From Gnetum montanum (Eukaryota > Streptophyta > Gnetopsida > Gnetales > Gnetaceae), in assembly GCA_015680685.1 (NCBI GenBank), contig MNCI01022555.1, positions 2,264 through 66,263 on the forward strand: a stretch of DNA of 64,000 bases, given 5' to 3'. Both the position numbers and the translations under genes were made by a program. The notes below the pieces were generated by a model. That model made no database searches. It was not told where the DNA came from and saw only the letters and a program-made list of their open reading frames with translations. Positions 23,960-34,260 of the stretch are shown here, in pieces. Within the stretch, counting starts at the first letter, position 1. Every line of letters starts with the position of its first letter.

Positions 23960-24960
23960 TGAAAAGCTTTATCTTCTTATAGCAGATAAAATATAAGTAG
24001 TTCTGCCAACTCTTGCTTGATATTTTCAAAGGCTTCTTGGCATTGAGCCATCCACTCATAGTTAACCATATTATGAAGCAAGTGTTTCATGGGTTATAAA
24101 TTATTTGTAAGCCTAGCAATAAACCTATGGATAAATTGTAATCTTTCTAGAAACCTTGAAGCTCCTTAAGGTTAGTTGATGCTGCCAAGTTGGATATGGC
24201 CTTAACCTTATCAAGATTGACATGTATCCCTCCTTTGGACACTACAAAGCTAACAATCTTACCAGTTTTGATGCCAAAGATAGACTTCTTGGGGTGAAAC
24301 CTAAGCTCATACTTGAGGCATCATTTAAGCATGAGGTTAAGGTCATGTGCATGGTTATTGACCACTTTGGACTTAATGGCTATATCGTCTATGTACTCAT
24401 TGATTAATCCTAGCATATAATCACTAAAGATATACATCATTACTCTTTGGTAGATTTATCTTATGTTTTTTAAGACAAAGGACATCATGGTGTAATAAAA
24501 TATTTATTAAGGGGTCATGAAGGTTGTACTAAGTTGATATTCTGGGTTAATCCTATTTTTTTTTTGTATCTTGAGAACACATCCATGTAGGATAGCAAGG
24601 CATGTCCAGCTATAGTATCAATAAGTTGGTCAATACTAGGTAAAGGAAAATAATCTTTGATGATTACCTTAATTAGGTCTTAGAAATCAATACAGATATG
24701 TATACTCCGATTTTTCTTAGGAACTACCATATGTTGGACACCCATTCTACATAATCAATAACTCTAATGAAATCGGCTTGGTATAATTTTATGATTTCAT
24801 TGCAAATAGCCAAGGAGAAATCTAGTCTAATCTTATGAACTTTTTGCTTAACTGGTCTAATTTTAGGATCAAGTATGATGTTATGTTGCACTAGGCATGG
24901 GTCAAGACTTGACATATCATCATATGACTAGGTAAAGGCCTTAATGTTATCTTGGAGGAC
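23960..24960 (-). pseudogene. Tat reverse transcriptase remnant
   Basis: The N-terminal part is open at 24724-24915 (minus): SSLDPCLVQHNIILDP, PVKQKVHKIR, then FIRVIDYVEWVSNIW. The active site at 24384-24395 reads YIDD inside NEYIDDIAIKS, with all four residues kept. LRFHPKKSIFGI and a thumb region follow at about 24300-24200. Upstream wording SYDDMSSLDP is typical of Tat elements. Stops are scattered, several in regions that should be conserved (24470-24600). Confidence 0.85.
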
Positions 24961-25265
24961 CTTGGTGATGTCTTGAGCATGCTAAGGTTCTAGTGAAAAA
25001 ATTAGTTTAGTGTTTTCTCCTCACCACTATATGTCATGATAGGAATCTCAACTAAAGAGTCCTCAGTAATGTCCCTAGCCTCTAGGTCAAGGGTTTTTAG
25101 GCCATTCTAGAGGTTTCTCTTTTGAGGATATGTTATCAATTAGAATCTCAGGCTCAAGATCTATATAATTAAGGTTCATACATCATTCAACATCATCATG
25201 AGGTTCACTTAGGTTCAATGGTAAACTAATTTTCTTCTAGGTGTCCATACTCCAATCCTTCATAC
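24961..25265 (-). pseudogene. Tat linker between protease and RT
   Basis: Minus-strand wording ISLPLNLSEPHDD, LNYIDLEPEILIDN and SSKEKPLEWPKN precedes the RT as in Tat polyproteins. No catalytic motif. It stops being readable near 25266, where the inserted or foreign segment begins. Confidence 0.6.
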
Positions 25266-26100
25266 AAATCATAGTATGCTAAGTGGAACCTGGGTAAAAT
25301 GAAAAAATAATGTCAAAATGTTATAAAATACTCTAGCAACTATGTATAGATTAGCCAAAACATGCTATATCATGATCAAACAAAATGTAGACAAGGTCAA
25401 AAAAGGCTATAAGAGGTATGTGAAGATAAATAAGATGAAACAAAGGCTGCATAAGGTCAAATAAGGGCCAAACAATGGGAACACTTGATGGGATGGGGCC
25501 AAGTGATGCTCCAATGATCAAAGGACATCACAGGTCAAGTAATGAAGGTTAACAATGCATAACGAGATCAAATCAAGCTAAAAAATAGTGAAATAAGGCT
25601 AAATCGCTCAAGGTAGAAAACATAAGATAAAACATAGTCATATTGCTCAATTAGGATTAGATTTTTCCAGTGTTAGGCCTTAGTGGTTCATAGTGCTAAT
25701 TTAAGGCCTTAGCAGACCATGTTGCTAGTTTAAGGTCTTGGTAGGCGATATGATGGCTACATGATGTTTGATGATAGTCCAAGATGACCAAACCCCATCA
25801 CCTCACATCAATGAAAGGCTAAACAAGGTTAACAGAGGTTACAAGAGAGAGAATAAGGTAGATATGGTGAAATTAAAGCCATGTAGAAGTTACATGAGGT
25901 TAACTAATGATCTCTCAAAGTCAACCATGGATTACAACATCAAAAAAAGTGGAAACACCATGAAACAAGGTCAAATTAGTCAAGGTGAAAAACATGTGAT
26001 AAAAGGAGGTCAATAGTGATCAAATAGAGTTATATTTTTCTAGTTTTAGGCCTTAGTGGGCCATAGTAGAAGTCTATAAGGTTGACAAGAGAGTTTGGGT
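25266..26100. other. Low-complexity flank of the antisense gene segment
   Basis: No gene. Many short words of the kind AAGGTCAAATAAGGCTAAA recur from 25380 to 26010, and TTTTAGGCCTTAGTGG-type units recur at 25655-25750 and 26028-26060. Related TTTTAGGCCATGG units lie on the far side of the segment at 33175-33335, so the two flanks may share an origin. Confidence 0.45.
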
Positions 26101-26149
26101 ACTTGGTGAGGTTGTTCTAGGGTTAGAAGGAAAAAATGACACATTTATA

Positions 26150-27720
26150 CGTGAGTACACTATTCTCTCTTGGTGACTACACTAGCTAGCATAGTCAAAC
26201 CAAGTCGTAGCATAGTTGGTGACAATAGATGTTTTCCTAGGTTTTTTGCAACTAGTTTTGGATTTCTTATGATTTGTATGGCTAGTGCTATAGACTGGGG
26301 TTGAAGATTGATGCATTTTAACTCTATTTTCACCCTCTAAAAGCTAGAAATGATGCCAAAACTAGTGACTACATTTGGACTACATTGCCTAGTGTAGTCC
26401 AAATCTACTTTAGTGTAGATGCATGTGAGAAATGAGTTTCTAGGATTTAAGAGTTGATACTAGTGTTCCATCAGCTTCATAGGGTAGTGCAAGGTCTTGG
26501 AAGAGTAGAATTAGCTATTTGAAGGTCAAAATAGGCTGTAGAAGGTGATTTGTAACTCCATTTTCCACTAGACTACATTGGCCAACGTAGTCAAGTATGG
26601 CCCTAGTGTAGACCAAATAAATCTCGTGTGTTCATGATTGAAATAGGGTGGATCTGCAACTAGGTATGGTCAAGCGAGGTTTCAAGCTTTCAATCTAGTT
26701 TTTGGATCATTCAAAGTATTGTGGTACTAGTCTAACTTATTCAAAATCATGACTATGTTGGGACTATGCTAGCTAGCAAAGTCCATAGCATAGTTAGAAT
26801 AAGTTTTGGGCTTTTCATGATTAAATAAGATCAAACTATATCTAGATACAAGATTCTAGGTTTCTAGGCTTCCATAAACAAGTTTTTGATTATTTTGAAT
26901 GTTGTTGTTCTAGTAAAACTACCTTGGGATAGGGGACTATGTTGGCTAGTGTTATGTAGGGTTGCCTTAGTGTAGTACCATGTAAATTTGGACGTTTGGT
27001 GACTTTTTACAGTCAATCAATGCTTATGGTATCTCTAGCTAGGGTTTTGGCTTAGGATGGTTGATTCTGGAGGTTGTTTGAGCATTGAAGTGATGATTTT
27101 CCATTGGGACTATGCTAGCTAGTGTAGTTGAGCCTAGCCTCAACATAGATGAGGTAAAGTTAACATTTCTAGAATCAAAATAAGGTGAATTTGCAACTAG
27201 GCAAGGCCAAACAAGGTTATGGATTTCCAAGTTAGGTTCTGGGCTGGAGTGTCAACACACTAGTCAAATTAACCTAGGATCATGACTATGCTGGGACTAT
27301 ACTGGCCAACATAGTCTAGGCCTACTCCAACATAGTTCCATCATGAATCTTGGATTTTGGTAAAACTCCATGATCAATCAACTAGGTTCTTCAATTCTAG
27401 GATCATTGGTGTTTGAAACTAGGATTTTAGGCCTAAGATGATTAGTTTGGGAAGTCATTTTGGTTCTGAACTAATCCTACACCCTTGGACTACACTAGCC
27501 AATGTAGTTTAGGCCCTCTATAGTGTAGTTGAGGGGTGAAAGATGATTTTTATTGATTTTTTACTTGGTTCATGAGGCTTAGTGATCTCTCTAAGGTCTC
27601 CAACAAGGTGTTAGGGTTGAGGTGATGCTTCCAAAATTCAATTTGACATGTTGGTAACTTATTTTTGTGTTTTAGAAGTGGGACTGCCTTGGCTAGCATA
27701 GTTCCAAGGTGGAAATGGGA
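26150..27720. repeat. Degenerate tandem array, about 190-base units each with a hairpin
   Basis: A palindromic core of the form GACTACACTRGCTAGTGTAGTC-like halves occurs about nine times: near 26165, 26375, 26572, 26755, 26935, 27107, 27290, 27485 and 27680. Spacing is about 170-205 bases. A second half-copy (CCTAGTGTAGTT-type) follows each core by 20-30 bases. The first core reads GACTACACTAGCTAGCATAG, whose two halves can pair. No long reading frame spans the units. It lies upstream of the plus-strand gene remnant. Confidence 0.6.
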
Positions 27721-27889
27721 TTTGACCTTCTTTTGTATCATAATTTATCAATGCAAGGTCACCAGAGGTCTCGAAGGAGTGTTAAGGTCAAGATATGGTA
27801 GTTTGACATTTATATTTAGCTTTTGGTGTTCATTCCTATCAATGTCAAAATTCTTAATATTTTTTATTTTTCATGTTTTGGATTTTTAT

Positions 27890-28190
27890 ATTTTTTTAAT
27901 TATTCCAACAACTATGGAATCACTGAATTCTAATGTGTGGTTAATTTTTGGTAAATTTTGTTGTAAACTTGTGCAAAGTACTTTTAGGCTTTGATGGTTT
28001 GGTTTATGTTATTTTTACATTTTTTTTTTTTTGCAAAAATGGCTAAAATTTTTTGCATTTTTTATTTTTTATTATATTATCATTTAATGATTCCAATGGC
28101 TATGGAATCATCAAATTTGATTACATAGTTTATTTTTGGTGATTTTTTTAGTTGATTGGTATAAAGTGTGGTTTTTTGTAGTTACAGTTT
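27890..28190 (+). repeat. Two-copy direct repeat
   Basis: ATTCCAACAACTATGGAATCA (from 27901, first 20 bases ATTCCAACAACTATGGAATC) recurs as ATTCCAATGGCTATGGAATC at about 28090, with shared T-rich sequence after each copy. The offset is about 190 bases, similar to the neighbouring array. The rest of 28200-29390 is T-rich with no gene seen. Confidence 0.5.
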
Positions 28191-29400
28191 TACCCCTGTG
28201 AAGATGGACAACGTTGGCACTTTGGAAAATTTTTCTAGGCAATGTACCAATTCTTTGAGGATGCTCTAAGATTTTAGGAAGGGTTTTTAAGTGGCTTCAC
28301 AAGTTTTTAAAAATTTTTAATATTTTTTATCAGTCACCTACTGTAGCTATTTTCCAAAATTTTTGGTTTTGTGCAATTTTTGTTGAATTTTATTATGGTT
28401 TTTGGTTGTGTTTCAAATTTTTTCCAAGATTTGGAGGGTAGTGTAGATCAATTTTATTGAATTTTGTGCCCACATAGTCCCATACATATAAAAAAATTTT
28501 ATCCCTAATTTATCATTTTCATCCCAAGTGTAAACTATTCCATACAGTTGCAGTTTTGGTTATGAAAACTGCAAACCTCCCTATCTGTATAAGTAGCATT
28601 TGTGTTGATAGGGAATTTTTATGGTTATGTTTCAAGATTCACAAGTATTTTTACATGTATTTTATTTTTTAATAGTCATTTGAATTTTTAGAAACTTTTA
28701 ACTAGCCTTCCTATGGCTAATTGCATCATGAACTAGGATATCTAGTAAAATTTTGCCAAATTCAAATTGGTGTTTTTGGATTGTTATAGTAGGTACAAGC
28801 TAGTTTTTATGTTTTAAATATTTCTACATAAAAATTTCCATAAATTTTTATGTATATCTTATCATGAAAAGTACCATCAGTTGTTAGTAGGCTACTTGGT
28901 TGTAATTGGTTTTTCATGAAAATTGGTCCTAGTTTTGGTTTTGGTTTTAAGTGTTGAAACTATTGATTCAATCACTTGTTTAGAATGCAAAAATTAATAT
29001 TAATTTTCTAGTTATTTTGGCTATTTAACATTTTTTCATATTCGATTATGGTTATTTATGCTTTTGATGGTTGTGGTTCTTGTTGTGTGCAAGGCCTTTT
29101 TTAAACCCATCCTAGTAGTTATCAAGCTAGTGGGAGTGCTCTATTTTATCCACACACTAAGGCCTAACAACCATTTTATGCACATGACATTAGAGTGGGC
29201 CTCCCTATTGTTTAGGCTAGGGGCACAAGAGTTCCTATCCTTCTTGTTACAAAACTTTAGTATGATGGTATGATCACACATAGCCTCTTGTACAACGACC
29301 ATCATCGTGGAAACCCTATTACCTTGATCATCTAGCTGGATTGTCAAGTTCCTTGAAGATGATCTTGAAACACATGCGGAGGGTGAAGTTCTTTATGCCA

Positions 29401-29408
29401 CATATATA
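29401..29408 (+). promoter_or_regulatory. Possible TATA box upstream of the spliced gene remnant
   Basis: ATATATAAGG about 250 bases before the first ATG at 29654. It is a plausible core promoter in position and sequence, but AT-rich DNA gives such words often. Confidence 0.3.
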
Positions 29409-29653
29409 AGGAGGACTCATAAGCTATCCAAGATTTGAAACATGCCTAAACTCAACTTGTATAATGCCAAAAACACGTTGCTAGTTGGTCACTACACCAA
29501 CACACTATTTTAGAACCCTATTAGTACTATCTACTGCATGGAAGGATAATCATGATTCTAAGTCTTAATTTTGCAATTTTACTTATTATTTTTATTAGGC
29601 TATTTGGTTGTAACAGTGTTTTTTGCTTGAATTGGTATGTTTGTAGTTGTAGA

Positions 29654-32600
29654 ATGGGTGATAAAGGATTCATCAAAAGTGATCAACTCCTACCCCTCAC
29701 TCAAAAAATGCTAGGGGGTTTTGGTAGAAACCTTATAGTTAGGATTGTAGTGGTGGAGAAGCTCAAAGATGACTTGGGAATGTATACCACATGTTATTCC
29801 AATGCCTACCAATGGTGTGTAACCAATGGGATAGTGCATGATTGGTGGGACAAGTCAAATCTCACCCACATATCCAGTGAGCCTCCCATGCCATCTTCTT
29901 CTAGCAAGAAAGGTAAGAATTATTTTTTTGCTCTTTTTTTTTGTTTTTATATAAACATTTTCATGGTTTCATGGTTATACACTATTTAGGAATTAAGTGT
30001 TTGAAAGGTTTTTTTTTGGCTTTGATAAGTCATACTTGGCTTTAACTAGTTACACTTTTTATATTTTGGTTTTATGTGACATGCTTATGCCTTAGCTAAT
30101 TAGCCTATATTTGTATTGTAGGGGTTACCACTTCCTCCACTATCATGTTGGTCATTTTAGAACACTCTAAGAAAACTCCTATCCTTTAGTATGATGAGGT
30201 AGATTTAATGTAGTAGTGGTTGGCTAGTAGGATACCTAGAAACATCCAAGTAAACATCACTGATGCAAGTTTTCTTCATCTCTTCATGGTCCCTAGCCTA
30301 ACTATTCCTAGCCCTAAGATGATGAATATCATCAACTCCTTTGACAAGGAAGTGAAGAAGTTCATCATCCAAGTTCATGGTGTGCTTGTCACCCTAGCCA
30401 TCAATGAGCTCATATTCAATGACCTCTTTGGAATTCCTTGTGAGGACCTAAAGATTGTCACCAAGGCAAGAAAAGAGGTGACCTTCAAGAGGAGGTGGAG
30501 GAGTGGTTAGACACTCTTCATACTCACAAGGTTTTGCCTCTGAACCAATTCAAGGTTGAAGAGGCTAGAGAGACATATCCCTTGTTCCTCTCCTAGGGGC
30601 TTTCTAAGTTTCTATTGTAGGGCAAGATCATGGATGTTGTGTAGGGATGGACCATGAAGAATGTCCTTTGGAGGATGCTCAATTTAATTTGGCTACTCAC
30701 TTGACTTCTGGCCTATATGTAGAAATCATTAAACTCCATGAAAACCTAATAACAAAAATGCCACATGCATTACACATTCTTTGCAACATATTTAAGGATG
30801 TTCGTGGAGTTTTTGGTGGTGAGAAAGGATGAAAAATGAGTAAGAAAAGATCCATTCCAACTCTCCAATCCATGGGTTAAACACATCTATCTCACCATGT
30901 AGGCTCAAAACCAACCAAAGGACATTAGGGAGTCATTGTCTATTCGCACTAAGGAACTTAGTGGTAGGTATTGTGCTTTCCTTGATAGTATGGGGGTTGA
31001 GCCCTAGGTTGAGCATGGGAAAATTGAAAGGGCCAAGACACTGTAGGTTGCAATTGAATGTGCAATTAGAGACAAACTAAAAAGGTCCATGGTAAAGGAA
31101 GCAACACCAATGATTGAGCAAACCTCTAAGAGGAGATTCGTTATGAGACTTGGCCAAGCATGTGACATGGTTACAAGTATGTTATAGTTTGTTTTATTTT
31201 AGGACTTTTGCATTATTTTATTTTATATTATAAGGATATACTATTATTTTTTTAAGCAAGATATGTTAAGTTATATTACGTTTTGATCTTGTTGTTCTTA
31301 TAGGAAAACAACATGAGTTGGAGATCCAAGTAGTAGTAATGAAGGTGAACCAAAAATGTCTAGAGGAGGAGCTCCTACAATGCCATGAGGAAGAGGGGTT
31401 ATCCAATGTCCCATTAGATGACTGTGACTTCATATTTGATCCCTCACAACTAGGTGAATCCCCTATCATCATCCTAGATGATGCTCTAGGTACATATGCC
31501 TTTTGTTTCATACATTTGAGTTTTGTTGTTCTAGTTTAATCTTTGTTTTAATTGTTTGTTAATTGTTATGATTTCTTGAGCTTTTGAGCCTCATCCAAGT
31601 ACCTCAACTTCCACATTGTGCATGAATCCATGGGTAGACACTCCTAATAAGAGGGAATTCATGTAGGCAATGGCTGAGGATGTGATTGATCAATTGTAAT
31701 AGGTTGCTGCCGATGTTGATAAGAACTTAGTTTATCTTTAATTTTTAGTTTTATTCTTTGTTTTATAGTTTTGCTAGTTTTATTATTTATTATTTCTTGG
31801 TTATTTTATCACTTATTTTTTTTGCATGTGTTTTTGTATTGTTTTAACTGCCTACGCTTAGATGGAATCCTAATCACCCTGTTGAGATTAATGCTCTACC
31901 CAGCTTACCATCAAATGTGGATAATGTTTCATAAAAGTTGTATGAAAGTGCCATTGAATGTGCATTTTCATGCACCAAATCATGGGAAACCCAACATTAC
32001 AATGAGTTCCTATGGAAATGTGTTGTAGCATTGGAAAGAGAAAATAAAAATCTAGCTAATGTATACAAATATCTCAAAGATCACAAGGAATTTGTGTAGG
32101 CCTAGGTGGCCAACATGAGTTCCTTGTAAACTAAAGAGATAGAATGGGCATGGTACTAGAACAACCTTTATGGAAAGGTTTCCCTTGCCCAAGAGGTTGT
32201 TGAATAGAAGCTTTAGATGGACTTGCTAACACATAAGGCTAGGAAGTCAAGAGACTACTATGCCTAGGTTCTTGAGTAGGATTGGGCACAAAAAGACCAC
32301 ATAATGAAATAAAAGGCTAAATGTGAAGCCTATATAAATTGGTTAAATAAGGATTCCATTGAACAACATAAGTTGGAGTGGTTCGTGAAGGGGATTCAAG
32401 CAAAGGATGTCTTCAAACTATTTGAAGGATCTCTGACCATTGTTGATTCTCCATCATCTTAGGTCTCTATTGCTTTTGGGAAGGTGAACACTGGGACATT
32501 TTATAGAAGCCACCTACATGGACTAATATTGATGAAAGCAACATCCTAATAGGCATCAATCTTAGGGAGGTGGAGTGGGCCCACATGATTGAGAAAAAAA

Positions 32601-32855
32601 TCCTCCATTATTTGAAGGTTGTCCTTTGGAACCTTCCACTAGAAGATCTTACATCTGAGCCCTCCTATGTTTGCTTATTTTATTTGTTTAAAAATATTTA
32701 GCTTAATTTTTTAATTTATAGTCTATAATTTGTTTTCATATTTTATTAATTATTAGTTAAACTTGTGCTTTGTTGTGGTATAGGTACTAAGTGACATCAG
32801 TGGTACCAATGGTAAAGATGGAAGTGATCCTCAACCCCCTCCAGTAGCCCCTTAG
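29654..32855 (+). pseudogene. Multi-exon gene remnant, unknown protein, antisense within Tat element
   Basis: Six exons can be drawn. Exon 1 is 29654-29912 (MGDKGFIKSDQ..., 86 codons plus one base). Intron 1, 29913-30121, begins GTAAGAAT and ends TTGTATTGTAG. Exon 2, 30122-31176, has IQVHGVLVTLAINELIFNDLFGIP. Intron 2, 31177-31303, begins GTATGTTA and ends TTCTTATAG. Exon 3, 31304-31489, is acidic. Intron 3, 31490-31580, begins GTACAT and ends TTCTTGAG. Exon 4 starts at 31581, exon 5 at 31862 (after CTACGCTTAG; coiled-coil-rich), and exon 6, 32784-32855, ends in PQPPPVAP and TAG. Introns 1-3 are all phase 1 and splicing restores the frame at each join. The introns are T-rich. Exon 2 has at least two frameshifts and several stops, so it is not functional. 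Family not recognised; the GIP-type motif recalls plant transposon-associated proteins. Confidence 0.55.
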
Positions 32856-33169
32856 TACCATCTATTAGTCATTGCCTTTGGTTATCTCATTCGTTATGTT
32901 GATGTTTGATATCATGATGTATTAGCTAGGGTTAGCCATTCAATAAGTTGATGGATAGTTTATTGTATCATGTATTATTTAGAATTTTTGCATGCTATGT
33001 AAAAAACATTTAGACTATTATTATCTTAAGTTTTAATTTCATTTATATGTTTTGATGCTTAGTGTTTTATTCATGTTATATATTTTACATTTTCATTCAT
33101 TCTACAAGGCTATATTGGTTAAATATGTAAAATGGCCATAACGTAAACTAGGTTGTAAATGATGATAAG

Positions 33170-33335
33170 AGGTTTACCAATTTTAGGCCATGTCAGGCCA
33201 TATCATTTTCTAGTTTTAGTCCATGGCAAGCCATACATTTTGCCAATTTTAGGCCATGGTGAGCCCTACAATGTTTTGCTAGTTTTAGGCCATGGTGTGC
33301 TATAAGATTTGCCAGTTTTAGGCCATGGTGGGTTG
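33170..33335 (+). repeat. Short tandem repeat with TTTTAGGCCATGG core
   Basis: Four to five units of about 45-50 bases, each with CAATTTTAGGCCATGG-type core followed by a variant of GCCATA. Similar but more diverged units are at 25655-25750 and 26028-26060. The remaining 33336-33565 is AT-rich with no gene. Confidence 0.6.
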
Positions 33336-33565
33336 TATGTTTTAAAAAGAAAACTTTTTATCAATTTTTTATGTTTTTAAAATTTTTATGTATTTTTTAG
33401 GTTTTAAATTTTTTATGATGTTTTTCATATTTTATGGTATAATATAAAAAGACATAAAAGTTAAATTGTAAGTGAAATGAATCTTAGGTGATGCATGAAG
33501 TAAAGGCTCAAACAAAGTAAAACAAAAGTTAGCAAAATGGTGAATACAAGTAACATGTAAACTAG

Positions 33566-34260
33566 ACTAAAAAGGTGATAAAAAAAACAAGCTACATGGC
33601 TATAGATGCAAGGGTAAGTGAATTGGGGAAGATACATCAATTGTACAAATGTTTTCTAATCTTTGAAAGCTTAGGCAAGATATATGATCTACTTTGCAAA
33701 ATTTTGTATTCCCTAGTTCCTTCACTAACTATGTTGAAAGGGAGCTCTTCCTATGGTGCATTCATGAGCCCATTATTGTTGGTTTTGACTTCTTTTTCTC
33801 CATCAAGCTTCTCAACTTTGTGGCTAATAGTAGGCTTTTCTTTTTGAAACTTCACTTTGTACCCTTTTTCAATGTCAACATTGTTGACCACCAAAGGAAT
33901 TTCACTATCACCACAAATGATTATCTTGCCTCCCTTGTAAGGCAAGCGAATTTCTTGATGGATTGGTGAGGAAACAACTTCTAATTGAGCTAGCCAAGGC
34001 TTTCCTAGGATAAGGTCAAAGCTTGTTATCTCTTACACCACCAAGAAATTGGCTGTTGTGGGGAAATGTTCCCCTACCACAAAGTCTAAATAAATAGAGC
34101 CTTTTACAACAACTTGAGATTTGTTGAAGGATTTAATAGAAATTGTTAAAGTATGTTGCATATTCTTGGTTAGACCTAGATGTTCTATTATGGTATAAGG
34201 TATTACACTCGTAGTAGTTCCATCATCAACATGTACCTTATGCACTTTGTACTATCCTAT
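33566..34260 (-). pseudogene. Tat aspartic protease remnant
   Basis: The open stretch 34033-34245 (minus) reads VHVDDGTTTSVIPYTIIEHLGL. DDGTTTSVI corresponds to the D-[ST]-G-[AST]-[ST] catalytic loop of retropepsins, with D of the second position shifted or duplicated. VVVKGSIYLDFVVGE follows, as in Tat proteases. The next stretch, 33751-33945 (IIICGDSEIPLVVNN), is the C-terminal extension. It lies directly after gag and is separated from its RT by the segment 25266-33565. Confidence 0.75.

Noticed and set aside
33170-33335. Regularly spaced repeats resembling a CRISPR array
   Set aside because: Repeats are diverged, spacers are not unique, the DNA is plant nuclear repeat DNA and no cas gene is present.
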